The position numbers were made by a program, and so were the translations under genes. Shown here piece by piece: positions 22,650-34,218 of a stretch of 64,000 nucleotides of DNA. The notes beneath the pieces were generated by a model that made no database searches, was not told where the DNA came from, and saw only the letters and a program-made list of their open reading frames with translations. The stretch spans positions 25,469,027 through 25,533,026 of the forward strand of contig OY759221.1 of the NCBI GenBank assembly GCA_963662175.1, in the 5' to 3' direction. Numbering within the stretch: the stretch's first letter is position 1; every line of letters starts with the position of its first letter. This stretch comes from Aradus depressus. Taxonomy: Eukaryota; Arthropoda; Insecta; Hemiptera; Aradidae.

Positions 22650-23310
22650 AATCACCGGCAATATACTTCCACAGAACGAATTTATCAATTAAGTCCAATA
22701 CCAGTGTACCGTTTGCTCTAATGTTCAAAACTTGACTTACATAGGGGCTCCTTAATCATGTTACTAAATTTTGTATCGATACATTTATTAGATCGGCAGT
22801 TATTTCGGTTTTTTATGGAGCCTCCTGCCCTGAACTCCCCCCCCCCCCCCCCCCCCCCCCCTTTCCTACAGCCGATATTGCTGAAATTTGACAGGTTATG
22901 AGCTAATGTCTTTTTTTAGTTAAACCACTCCCCTAATACCTCATCCTCTTTGACCGAATTGGCTGAAATTCGATAGGTGTTGAAGTTAAGAGGTTCTGGT
23001 CCCACTTATAAAATTTCGTGTCGATACTTCTATTCTATCGGCAGTTATTAGAGTTTTTATGTTGAGCTCCCCTAATCCCCCTCTCCTTAGACCGATTTGG
23101 CTGAAAAACAATAGGTGTCGTCGTTAGAGGATTCTGGATACACATATAAAATTTCGTGTCGATACATTCATTCTATCGGGAGTCATCGTGTTTTTTTCAT
23201 ATTTGGAATCTAGAGGTCGAAAAAAATGATGTTCCGTTGAAAACTCCATATTGAATTTTTGACCGATTACATAACTTCCCATATACTTCGAAGCAGTTGG
23301 TTTTGCAAAT
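22650..23310 (-). repeat. MPR copy with C25 run
   Basis: From gtgaatcaccggcaatatac to cataacttcccatatacttc; at least three modules, poly-C at 22837-22861 in the pyrimidine segment of one module. Confidence 0.85.
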
Positions 23311-24010
23311 TATCAAAAGTCAGTGCATGTAAAAACAAGTCGGTGGCAATTTAGTATATATTTTAGCACATAAGAACTTGCATTAACTGACGCTGATGCA
23401 TTGATGACGTCCATCGTACATATCATGTAACAGCTATCTTATTTATACCATGGACAGCTTTAGCTTTGGTTTGTATTTATGGATTGGAATCGTTTTGTCC
23501 TAATCAGATACAATTGCTTTGCGGTGTTCCGGAGGATGAGTTTAAAACCACAAAGTTTCTCTTTGCCAACCAACTTCTTTTCTCACGGGACGTCTTAACT
23601 GCTTGTCCTTTGGAAGTTTTGTAAAACTGTTTTGCGCCTTAATCGAAACAAATCAATCAGTTGCTAGTCTGTGAACCGGTGAGATGCTGTGGTTCGGATC
23701 AATTTTGTTGATGACCAGGTATATAATGCCGGAATGTTACCTGTAATCGTCTCTATAAATATCGAATATGTACTTATTACATTGCTTTTACGGTCTAAAT
23801 GTATTCCGAACACGGAAATTTTTCCCAGATCCCTTTTAGGAGTGAATATTTCTCCTTTTAGCTATGGTTTGGAATTATGGATTGGGCTTAGTCTCTCCTA
23901 ATGACTAATATTTGTATTGTGTTTTGAATGATGGATTAAGAGTCTTTGTCGTCTCAACTGTTTTTCTCATTGTGGGATGGACTTAATGGTTCTCTAGAGC
24001 GCGGTTTTTT
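23311..24010 (+). repeat. Two diverged direct repeats about 405 bp apart
   Basis: tttagctttggtttgtattt-atggattgga near 23459 and tttagctatggtttggaatt-atggattggg near 23857, each followed by a similar segment to tctcacgggac/tctcattgtgg. Confidence 0.55.
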
Positions 24011-24011
24011 A

Positions 24012-24552
24012 CTTCTCCAGCTATTCGAAACAGGGGAGGTTATGTAATAGGTCAGAAATTCAATGTGTTTTCACCGGACATTCATGTTCCTCTGAAAAAA
24101 TGACTAAATGTCTGTCCCTGTAAATATGATAGCCGTTGATAGAATGAATGAATCGACACGATTTATATTGTGTATCCAGATCCCACCCCATAAGGATCTT
24201 AACGATTTTCAGGCGAATCGGCCAAAGGGAAGGGGGATTGGGGGGGCTTAACACAATGGCTCATGAATGTATCGACAAGAAATTCTATATCTAAATTGGA
24301 AACCCCATAAGAACGGTTCTTATAAATGTTCCAAAAAATCCGCCGAATAGAAGGGGGGCTTGAATAAAAAACCCAAATAACTGCCGATGTAACGACAACA
24401 AATTTTTTATGAGGATTCAGAAGCGAATAAGTATGCCAATATTGATTTTTAGCCCAAACAGTCGATTGGGTTTTGGAGGTAGATCGTAAACTTAACTGAT
24501 TAATGTGTACTGGGGAAGTACATTGCCGGTGATCACCAACGAATTTTTTGAC
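24012..24552 (+). repeat. MPR copy
   Basis: From ttctccagctattcgaaaca to actggggaagtacattgccg-gtgatcaccaacga. Confidence 0.82.
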
Positions 24553-24647
24553 ACTCAAAAGACAAGTAGTACTTGTTATGTATGAAATTCACCCGGCTTT
24601 CTTGCTCGTAGTTCCCATACTCGTATTTGAAACATCACTAAAAAGTA

Positions 24648-24997
24648 GAGGGTGCCGGTAGCTCAGAAGTAGCATGCTAGCCATACTGTGCTGGAGATTG
24701 CGGGTTCGAAACCCAGCCGAGGAGGCCCTTAGTTTTTTTTCTCGGGGGGGGGGGGGGGGGGGGGGGGGGGACCAGGAGCACGCCGTCTTTCGGATGGTAC
24801 GTTAAGCGATGATTCCAAGCCTACGATGTCAGGTACTCGTTAAAGTCCTCTACCCTAGGTGAATAAACCTAGGTAGGCAACATTTAGGGTTTCCACTGTA
24901 AAATTGTGCTCATGTTCACCAGATAAATGAGCGCTCTGGTAGTAGGCGATATGAACTTGTAGTTTAAGTAGCCCAGGCATGAGCTTATTTAACCAAC
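24648..24997 (+). mobile_element. SINE copy S8 with 15-bp target duplication and G27 run
   Basis: Target duplication catcactaaaaagta (24633-24647) and catcactaagaagta (24998-25012), one mismatch. Head intact; a run of 27 G at 24744-24770 has replaced the usual tctgggaggtaaa segment. Confidence 0.92.
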
Positions 24998-25012
24998 CAT
25001 CACTAAGAAGTA

Positions 25013-26389
25013 ATCACACTAATCGACTGCGAAGTTATTATAGGATTGCTATTACTTTTTTATATTCCTTTTCAGTGGTCGTTGGCACTTCCGTCTGAGA
25101 TGTCCTTGATCTTCCTGTGGCTGAGTTTATTTCGGCCGGTCGGGCATTCATGACATTCTCTACGGTTCCTCCAGGGTCACGATTCACCACGTGGACTCTC
25201 CTCCCAATCTATGATTTGTTCGCTTCACGGAACTAATACTGTAAATGTTACTCGGGTTGTTGTTCGGGTCCCAACCTTGCCATGTTGAACTAAAGGCGTT
25301 CGGATTGATTTGATTCCGTCATGAAAAGTGCAGCCCACACTCGGTGCTATTCTTTACTTTAGAAAGTTCATTCTACTCACTATTTTCCGGGGACATTTTC
25401 GTGCCGAAGAAAAATGTTAAAATCATTAAGATTGATGGAGGGAATCTCTGTGACTTAATCTCTTAAGTTTTTATTTTTTAAGAGGAAGAACCACCCGAAA
25501 GCTTCGTGCGGCGGCACCGAGACTGCACATGCCCGCTCTACGATCAAACTAGGGTGGAGTTCTACCAATGAACAGTCCAAATCCCTTAGTAATCCTTTGA
25601 TCAGAGCCCCTCTTGACTTATTCCAGGGTCATGTTGCACTATTGCAAGGTGCATCCTTCATTACATCTAAATAAAGGAGGGAAACAACCTCACTCAAATA
25701 ATGAAAGCCCTCCGCAAAAGTGGAGTTGAAATATTTAAAATCACCTTCTCACAAGAAGAATGCGTGCTGAAAAAATAATGTGGAGTAAGATTCCAGTAAG
25801 AGTATGGTTCTAATGAATGAATATTTCTGACCCCTGGATTCTAAGAGTCCTTCTCGTTGCCATCTCATTAACCTACGTTTCTAAAGAAAAACATCCATGT
25901 ATACTTTTGGGTTAACCGTGGTTGGACTTTACCCTCCCCAGTCGTTATCTCGGTTAATCGGGAGTAGTGTGTATATTGAACAAACTTTCCGCAACTATAT
26001 AGGTTCTGTGTAAAAATATGACTACATTTAAATTATTTTTCTTTTCTAAGTTCTGGTTAAATTTCCAAGCCCCTCTGATCTCCACTATATATATTTATAT
26101 ATGATTCTTTCTGGTATTTCTGTTAAATACCTGGATTTTCCTGTTTTAAAGATCGTTATCAAGAGCGAGTTTTGTATCCATGTACTTTCTCTGGCCTTAA
26201 TACGATGACATTATTATGTGGTCATTGTCGTAGCTTACAGTGAAACTTTACCCTGGTCTGAGGAATTGATAACATGCCGTATTTCGGCTGCCAAGATCAG
26301 ATAAATTACTAAATTTAGTTGCAGAAAACATTTTAAAGAGTCGAAAGGTCATGAATTAGGGAATTTAAAAAAAATAAAAATAAAATAAA
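25013..26389. other. Unannotated stretch with a fragment related to 26780-26930
   Basis: 25140-25210 (ggcattcatgacattctcta, accacgtgg) parallels 26850-26910 (ggcattcgtctcattctcta, accacgtgg). Minus-strand translations share VH/HVV.RDPG..VEN..NA, perhaps an old retroelement polyprotein. Nothing else is recognisable up to 26389. Confidence 0.4.
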
Positions 26390-26725
26390 TATCGGTGAAT
26401 ATACCGGCAGTGTACTTCCCCAAGTTAAGTGTTCACATATCCACAGACAGGTTTTTACTGGTGGAGGGAGGGGGTGGGGGGGGGGGGGGGGATAAGAGGG
26501 GGCTCAACTCAAAAATCGCATAACTGCCTATGTAATGAATGTACCGACAGGAAATTTTATAATTAAATTCAAAACCCCGTGTGGATGGCATATATTATTT
26601 TTCCGCAAAATCCATTGAAGGGGGGACTAGAGAAGGGGTCTCGACTCATATACCCTAATAACTGCCGTTGTAATGAATGTATTGACACAAAATTTAGTAT
26701 GAGGATTCAGAAGCCTATATAAGTA
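26390..26725. repeat. MPR pieces in opposite orientation
   Basis: Minus-type end atcggtgaatataccggcag-tgtacttccccaagtt at 26390, joined to plus-type modules from 26460 that include a G16 run (26476-26491). Confidence 0.65.
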
Positions 26726-27017
26726 CATAATTCCCTCGTACCTACTTGAGTTTGGTTGATATGTTGCCCTACACCTGGGTCAGACCTCGAGGCGAGGTTG
26801 GGGAGCCCGCTTGTCCTTGTTCTTCCTCCGGATGCCCTCGCTTTGATGATGGCATTCGTCTCATTCTCTACGCCTGGATCAGGGTCATATCTTACCACGT
26901 GGCCGCCTCCCTCGCGCCTTCTCTCTCTCCCAGTCTTGTGTTTAGATCGAAAATATCTTCTATCTGCACTTCCAGAACCCCTAATCCGCATTTTAACTGA
27001 TCCGAGTTTAAAAAAAT

Positions 27018-27985
27018 AAGTCGTCGGTGAATCACCGGCAGCGCCCCAACGTGAATAAATTAACTAACTTTTTGCTAATATCTAAACCCTATATAACGAT
27101 TGGTTGAAAATAAATAGATAGGTTAGGTTTTATGACTCATGCCCGGGCTTAAATTACGAGGTCATATCACCTACTACCAGAGCGCTCTTTCGTCACTCTG
27201 GTGGACATGAGCCTGACTTTACTGTGGGACTCCTAAATTTTGCCTACCCTAAATTGTTATTCACTTTGGACAGGGGTCTTTAACGAGTACCTGACATCGT
27301 ACAGGCTCGGGACCATCGCATAAACGTCCCATCCGAAGGACGGCTTAAGTTTATTTTACCTCCTAGATAAAATAAACGTAAGGGCTTCGGTCGGGTTTCG
27401 AACCCACGTTCTTGAGCTCAGAAGGCAAGCATGCATGAGCTACCGGCGCCCTCTAATAAATAGATGTCTTACTCAAGGACTTCTGAGTACTAAATTTCAT
27501 GTCGATCTATTCATTATATCGACAGTTTTACGGTTTTTCAGGGTCACTTCCCTTTGGCCGATTTCGCTGAAAATTGATATGTGTCGTCCTTATGAGGTTT
27601 TGATTTCACATATTCAAATATACATGCATTCTGTCGGGAGTTATCGTGTTCACAGAAACACACATGGACAGGAAATGCTTTGTTTTATTTTTGTTATCAG
27701 GGGTTCAGAAAACATGCAATTAATCGGCAGTTATTATGATGTGTAAGCTCCCTCCTTTGATCCTCTTCGCCAATTTGCTTGAAAATCGAAAGGTGCCGTT
27801 TTGAATTGTAATTAAATTTCTACAACTATTAGAGTATTTGTGATAACCCCCCCCCCCCCCCCCCCCCTCCTTCGTTCCCCTTCAATCCTTTTTATTTGGC
27901 CTATTTTTTCCTGAAAAACAACTGATTTTCACGTTTCAAGATCCTCTGAATACGTTTTGACCATTTTCGTGATGATGTGTGTGTG
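27018..27985 (-). repeat. MPR copy interrupted by SINE S9, with C21 run
   Basis: From aagtcgtcggtgaatcaccg (27018) through modules at 27490-27830 to a degraded end; poly-C 27847-27867. Confidence 0.75.
27120..27454 (-). mobile_element. SINE copy S9
   Basis: Target duplication aataaatagat at 27109-27119 and 27455-27465. Near full length with ggttaggttttatgactc tail. It interrupts a minus-oriented MPR copy. Confidence 0.92.
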
Positions 27986-27999
27986 TATGTGATTGAAAA

Positions 28000-28884
28000 G
28001 TTGTGAGCACTCTACCGCAAAAACGATGGTAGCTATGAACTATGAAATTTCGAATGAAGAGGTCGCATGTTCTAACTTACTTAAATGTTAGTTCACGATA
28101 ATATTTCGAAGCAATTACTCAACCTTAAAGAGCGAAATATATAATAAATTAATTAACAAATGACATTAAAGTAACAAATAATTATGATAAAACTCTAAAG
28201 AATATTGGTGTAGGACCACCCAAAAAAATAAAATTAAAGCAAAGTATGAACTGAAGATTTTATATAATGGTTTCATTTTGAAAAATGAGAAAAAAATGTA
28301 ATTTCCGATTCGAGGGTTTCTTCTATGTAAACATTTTTAATTGAATTTTGCATTTTTTTTAAATTTATCTATCATTTTGAGGAAGTCGGGAAGGGCAGTA
28401 AAGGAGTTTATTCCTTCATTAGTTTTCCTTTTTTTTTTTTTCAAAAAGAGAGAAAAAATGTTTCCAATTTTTTTATTAGTAATTACTTCAACGGATACAG
28501 ATACAAAATAGGGTGGCCTAGGTTGCTCCGAAATTGCTCATGTATTTGGTTGCTATCATTTCTGGGTTACGTCATTATTCACATTGTTGAGTTTTAGGAA
28601 TTTCATGTTTTTCGAAATCCTTATTCCAAAAATGAAAAATAAATAAATATATATATGTATGTCCTGTGCGTACTAAATTAGTGAAGTAAATATTTCAGAA
28701 CAAACATATACTTAACTGTAAATCCACAGGGATTTTCTAGTTCAAATTTCAACCCCTTCCTTACCAACCTGATGTTACCTATAGAACGGTTCGCAATCAA
28801 ACTTCTCTTAGTTTATAACTAAACCTGACTCCATTATGTATAATTTATTGTGAAATTAGCAATATTAAAATGAAAATTTATGTT
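28000..28884. other. Unannotated AT-rich stretch
   Basis: No recognised gene or element. Confidence 0.5.
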
Positions 28885-29095
28885 TCCATATTCACCGGAT
28901 TTCATGGTTTCCCAATCATTTGAATTCGAAAAAAAAAAAAATCTTGACATCATGTGTGTGCGGTCACGATAACTCCCGTTAGAATGAATATTTTGGCCGA
29001 AATTTTTTATATCCTATTCAGGATATCGAGGACGACACCTACTGATTTTCAGGTAGATCGGCCGAAGGGAAGGAGGACTTAACTAATACGGATAT

Positions 29096-29248
29096 GGACG
29101 CTGGGGGTCCGCTAAAAATTCTAACATCAATATAATCCAATCCTCGGACCCATTGCAAACTCTCCTTTCTATGTCCCTAACAAAATCGAGATCTCAACAT
29201 CCCTTATGATCAAGATTTAATCCAGACCCGTTTTCAAAAAACTCCATA
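29096..29248. other. Left part of an unidentified insertion in an MPR copy
   Basis: This segment, continued at 30390-30500 after the LINE, has moderate GC and no MPR modules. Removing the LINE and one target duplication reunites it into about 260 bp beginning acgctgggggtccgc and ending in a T-rich tract (tattctattttttttt). It may be the 3' end of another retroelement, but I recognise no protein motif. Confidence 0.35.
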
Positions 29249-29261
29249 CGCACCTCAGCAA

Positions 29262-29263
<2 letters not shown>

Positions 29264-29315
<52 letters not shown>

Positions 29316-30374
29316 CGGGTGCTCCTGACCCCTTAGGGGGGTCGGTCACATCACCCTATGTTCTCCCGGCTTCTTACGCCGAGTGATCTCGGGATCTTAT
29401 CGGGGGTTCTGTTCTGCCTGTGTCCCGGAGCCGGGGGCAGCCGCCGCACGCCTGTCGGTGGTCGGTGGGGCCCCCGGCACCGGGTTAGTAGGCTTTCTTG
29501 ATTCTCCGCCAGGAGGAGACGAACCGACCAAAAGCCAGGTAGCCAGCCTCTGTCATCAGTCCCGGCAGGTCCAGTCCCAGGTACGATCCTGTCTGGCGAA
29601 TCAGCGCCGCCCTGGGCACGTCGTATAGCGGGCATTCGAGAACTACGTGTTCCGCAGTCTCGACGCCGCCACACGAGCAGGCTGGGCTGTTCTTCTTCTT
29701 AAAGAAGAAGAGCTTGGCGCTGAAGTCGCCGTGACCTGATAGCATCTGTGACGTCCAATGGTCTGGTTGTACCCATGGAGAGTCAAGGCGCGTCTGGACG
29801 TCTGGGAAATAGGTGAAGGTTGTACGGCCATCTGTCGATTGCGCCCAACGCTGTTGCCATCTTTCTACGATCCATTCCTGGACAATGCCCCTCAGGCGAT
29901 CTGGTCTCGCCCGTCCTTGCATCTCCCTTTCCAGGGCTTGACGCAAGGCCATGTCCGTGTCTGCCTCTATTGGTAAGCCGCGTCTACAGAAGTACGAGGC
30001 GACGGCCCCATCCAAGACAAGGTCTATGGGTGGGGCCCCCGCCAGCACCTGCAGCGCAGCCGTGGAGACTGTACGGTAGGCTTTGGTAATCCTGAGGAGG
30101 GCTGCTCTTTGAGCTTGAAGTAGCAACGTACGCCGTCGCTTGGTGGGGTGAACCCACCATCCGGCAGCGGCGTACCTTGCTACTGCCCCGAAAACCCCGG
30201 TGTAAATAGTTTTACACGCGGAGTAGCCGAGACCCCACGTCGCTCGGGCTAGGTAGCTCAGAGCGTTAAAGGTAGCTGTTGTCCTATCCTTGATGGCAAC
30301 AGCGTGGGGCGTGACGTTGAATCCCGGCCCAATCCCCACACCCAGGTACGTGATCACGGCCGGAAATTCAACGC
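29264..30374 (-). mobile_element. R1-like non-LTR retrotransposon, 5'-truncated, with 52-nt poly(A)
   Basis: The minus-strand element ends in a T run on the plus strand (29264-29315, a 52-nt poly(A) tail) and is flanked by a perfect 15-bp target duplication, CGCACCTCAGCAACC, at 29249-29263 and 30375-30389. It is GC-rich compared with everything around it. It holds only the last part of ORF2 and the 3' UTR. A perfect duplication and a long homogeneous tail indicate a young insertion. Confidence 0.93.
29485..30374 (-). pseudogene. R1-like LINE ORF2, C-terminal part (RT end and zinc knuckle)
   Basis: The frame runs from the 5' truncation point through about 296 element-derived codons to a stop, without internal disruption. 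It starts VEFPAVITYLGVGIG, the YLGV segment that follows the catalytic YxDD of LINE reverse transcriptases. It then has LLRITKAYRTVSTAALQVLA and GAPPIDLVL, a block typical of R1-clade ORF2, and near the C-terminus CSCGGVETAEHVVLECPLYD, the CCHC-like motif known from R1/Jockey-type elements. Endonuclease and the catalytic reverse transcriptase motifs are absent because of truncation, so no active enzyme is encoded. The apparent start codon (30415-30417) and first 14 residues come from flanking DNA, so the long frame is a chimaera, not a gene. Confidence 0.88.
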
Positions 30375-31111
30375 CGCACCTCAGCAACCATCCTAATCCT
30401 CTCACGTCTATCCTCACTTAGTCCGCCTCACAACCCCTCACGTCGTCTTAAACGACATTGGCCGCGGGACCTCCCATCTGATGTATTCTATTTTTTTTTA
30501 AATTGTATATAGATTTATCTACCCATTGTATACATATAATGTAATCAATGCATCGACAAGAAATTTTATATATTTACACCCAAAATATGCCGAAAGGAAG
30601 GGCTGGATTAGAGGGGCTTAATCTACAAAGCTCTAAAAACTGCCTATGTATCCAGAACCACATTAGAACAACACCTACTCATTTTCAGCCGTAGTGGAAA
30701 ACAGTTTTGAGGAAGTGTAAAAATGTTGTTGATTTCAAATAATTGGAGCTGTAGAAGTACATTGTCTCTGATTCACCGACCCCTTTTATAGTTAGAAAGC
30801 ATCTATGACGAATCCGTGTGTTTCAACGTGTTTATAAGAAAAATACATATTAAAAGTAATTCAGCCATTGCAAATATGAAATCTTTGTATAAAAGATAAA
30901 ACAATGAAGTTATGTCTTAGTTTTATGAGTATAGTCTTTAAAAATGACTAGACACTTACCCTTTCACGAGCTCTTCAACTGCAAAGATGCAACTTTCTAG
31001 TGAAGGGATTTCATCGTGAAGATTTCACATTTTAATGTTATTGTGTCTGTTTTATCTGAGATTTTTTAATTTATCCATTTTGAAAATAAATTTAAATAAA
31101 CTATCAGTTTA

Positions 31112-31856
31112 CAGACAAAAATCATCGGTAATGTACTTCCCCAGCTCGAATTAATCAACTAAGTTTTGCTCTCTCTCTAAAAACAATCAACCGATTGGGA
31201 CTAAATATCAATAGATGACTTAATATAGGGGTCCTCAAGTCCCCCTCGGCCGATTTCGCAGAAAATTAATAAGTGTTGTCCTCATGGGCTTATGACATTG
31301 AATATAAAATTACTTGTCAGTTATTGGGATTTTGCATTAACCCCCCTTTCCTTTGGCCGGTTTGGCTGAAAGTCAATATGGGCCGTCCTTATAGAGCTTT
31401 GAAATTATGTAGGAAATTTTGTGTCAATACATTCATATTGCAATGTCAGTTATTAGATTTTTTGTATTAAGCCGCCCCCCTCTCTAACTTTCTAACCCCC
31501 CTTTTTCTTTGGTCGGTTTGGCTGAAAGTCAATATGGGCCGTCCTTATAGAGCTTTGAAATTATGTATGAAATTTTGTGTCAATACATTCATATTACAGT
31601 CAGTTATTAGAGTTTTTGTATTAAGCCGCCCCCCTCTCTAACTTTCTAACCCCCCTTTCCCTTTGGTCGGTTTGGCTGAAAATAATGAAAATGTGTGTCG
31701 TCTTTATGGGGTTCTGGATACACATATAAAATATCGTGTCGATACTTTCATTTTATCGTGAGTTATCGTGTTCAAAGTGTTCATTCCGGTGAATCCTTTA
31801 CATCGAATTTCTGGCAGATCACATAATTTCCCCTATACTTCGTATAGCTGAGAGAC
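31112..31856 (-). repeat. MPR copy with tandemly duplicated module
   Basis: From catcggtaatgtacttcccc to cccctatacttcgtatagct-gag. A segment of about 160 bp (ggtcggtttggctgaaagtc to ctctctaactttctaacccc) occurs twice almost unchanged at about 31350-31505 and 31510-31665. Confidence 0.85.
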
Positions 31857-31876
31857 AAAACTTGTTTAACATACGT

Positions 31877-32031
31877 ATTGTCTAATTTCACAAAAATATA
31901 TACCCATAATGTACCGGTTTCTGGTTACGCCATCGTGAGCACAAAGTTCAACTTGTGAACTTTGTGCTGACGATGGCGTAAGCCAAAACTGTTACACTAT
32001 GTATGTAAATATTTTTGAGGAATTAGACAAT
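31877..32031. mobile_element. Foldback MITE-like element (ACCGGTTTC core)
   Basis: Inverted repeat with arms of about 75 bp: ATTGTCTAATTTCACAAAAA at left and the matching ...GAATTAGACAAT at right, centred on GCACAAAGTTCAACTTGTGA. The core TACCGGTTTCTGG-TTACGCCATCGTG resembles those at 5748 and 44215. It lies between two minus-oriented MPR copies. Confidence 0.75.
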
Positions 32032-32151
32032 ATAAATGTTGACCAAGTTCTCTGTTTTTAATAGTTTTCAACTATTTCGACTATCAACCATTTTCTTAAT
32101 GATTTACCCATATCGGTGCTAATACAAGATGTCAAAAAACGTAATTATTCA

Positions 32152-32492
32152 CTGAAAAAAGTCATCGTTGAATCATCGGCTATGTACTTCCACAGCAAGA
32201 ATAAAATGCGTCCCCCCCCCCTCCAAAGCAAATCGATCTATGTATTAAAACTCAATATTTGACCCTCTTTGGTGTGATTCCGCTGAAAATTATTACGTGT
32301 CGGCCTTATAGGGCTTTGAATTTACATATGAAATTTCCTGTCGATACTTTCTTTACATCGGGAGTTATCATCACACACACAGAGCATTTTTGTTTTCATT
32401 TTCTGAATCAGATGGTCGGAAAATATGAAATTCCGTCGAAAAATCCGCATCGAATTTTTGATCTATTACATAGTTTCCCCTATACTTCGTGA
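32152..32492 (-). repeat. MPR copy, short
   Basis: From aaaagtcatcgttgaatcat-cggctatgtacttccacagc to cccctatacttcgtgat; one module. Confidence 0.78.
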
Positions 32493-32514
32493 TTCAAAAA
32501 CGACTTTTTTTTTT

Positions 32515-32740
32515 CTGAGGTTTTTGTGAGCTTAAACTACGAAGTCATGTCCCCTACTAACTTTTGCCTACCCAGTTTTAAATATCTATAATAGGGGTCT
32601 TGAAAGAATACTTGACATCTTACAGACTTTGCGAAGGACGGGCATGTTCAAGGTATTTTTACCTATTTAGATAAAGAATCTAAGCGCCTCGAACACAATG
32701 TTGTTCTGAATAGGCAAGCGCGCTATGCGAGACATGGTTG
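32515..32740 (-). mobile_element. SINE copy S19, strongly degraded
   Basis: Traces of tttgtgagcttaaactacga, ataggggtcttgaaagaata and gcgaaggacgggcatgttca in family order, directly after an MPR end. Confidence 0.65.
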
Positions 32741-32944
32741 ATACCCGGAGACCATGGTTGTCATGTGCCAGGGTTGGGAATAGCAAGTTGAAGTAGGTTC
32801 AGTTTCCTGAGATGGGTTGGTTAGAGTTGAGTCTCCTGACCTGGCCTGGTACTGGGTTCCTTGCCCCTCCATGTACTGGACCTAGACCCCCCTCTCACCG
32901 CTCCATGGTCTCTCTCCACTTGCATTCATGTGCATTCTATTTCC

Positions 32945-33445
32945 CCAGCTATACCAAGTACAGAGGAAATTATGTAATCAGTCAGGAAATTTCATGTTGA
33001 GTTTTCACCAGAATTTTAAATTTTCCGACCACTCGGTTATAAAATTAATTTCCTAACTGAGCGTCTGTGAACATGATAACTGCCGATCGAATGAACATTG
33101 ACACGACATTTTATGTGGCCAGAACCCCATAAGACGAAATCACCAGAAGGGATCAGAGGGTGGGAGGAGGGAGGTTCAACTCACGAACCTTAATAATATA
33201 ATCAGCCTCTTCCCTTTGGTCGATTTGGCTAAAATTCAATGAGTGTCGTCCTTATACGGTTCTTGTTACACATATAAAATACGTGTCGATATATTCATTC
33301 TATCGGGAGTTATCGTGTTCACACACAAAGTTTTTTTTTTTTTTACATTTTTGGAATGTATCCATGAGTGTAGATGTAACCCAGCTTCTCCCTGAAAAAG
33401 ATGAACTTTCGTTGAAATAATACCCAAAACTTCGTAAAGCTGAGG
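32945..33445. repeat. Two MPR halves head to tail in inverted orientation
   Basis: Plus start ccccagctataccaagtaca (32945) to about 33190, then minus modules to acttcgtaaagctgaggaag (33447). Both outer edges are therefore the same element end. Confidence 0.7.
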
Positions 33446-34218
33446 AAGTAAAAAAAATTATGTATTTATCTGTAGGTATAAACACTCCCGATAGAATGAG
33501 TATAGGAACGAGTGAACGAACTTTTATGTATGGAGCTTGACGGTAATAACCAATAATTGTGAACCATATCGGCCAAAGGGGAGGGGTGGACTAACTCGAA
33601 GACGATAACAATTCCAATTCCCAATAGAAATGTCAAGAATGTTGGACAGTGATAATACATTTCTTGTGATGTCTTCATGTTGAGAGGAGAGATCTTGTGC
33701 AGTGCTGAGGTGTTGAAGCCCTACATGAGGGGGAACCTAACCTCTGAAAACCAATTGAGCACAGTTCCCTTCCAGTTCCAATTTTCTTTGTATTAACCCA
33801 TCCCCCACTTCTGTCCTAATAACCTGTCTCCTCTAGGAATGTACCAGTCAATAAAGGGCTCTTGGAATCAATAAACTGAATTCACTGATTGTTACAATCT
33901 CAGCTATACGAAGTATAGGGGAAGTTATGTATTCGGTCAGAAATTCGATGTGGAGTTTTCACTGGAATTTCATTTTTTTCGAACCTCTTTCTAAAAATGA
34001 AAACCAAGAAGGTTTGTCCGTCTGTGATCACTGGAAGAGAGGGGGGGCTTAACACAATAACTATAACTGCCGTTGTGATGAATAGTTTTTTTTTTGAGTC
34101 GACCCCACCCCCTTTTCTTTGGCCGATTTGACTGAAAATCAATAGTTGTCTTTACCGGGTTCTGAATAAACGTACATAATACCGATGTATTGATTCTATC
34201 GGGTGTTATCGTTTAGAC

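Larger units (their letters stand above)
28885..30795 (+). repeat. MPR copy split by nested retroelements
   Basis: Left part 28885-29095 (attcaccggatttcatggtt, cgataactcccgttagaatg) and right part about 30530-30795 (atcgacaagaaattttatat to gattcaccgacccc). Confidence 0.75.

Noticed and set aside
29383..30089. Plus-strand open frames over the LINE
   Set aside because: They are GC-driven shadows of the minus-strand ORF2 fragment.
33900..33930. loxP-like half sites (TATACGAAGTAT) at MPR starts
   Set aside because: Only one arm resembles the loxP arm; the 8-bp spacer and second arm are absent and the word is explained as part of the MPR end.
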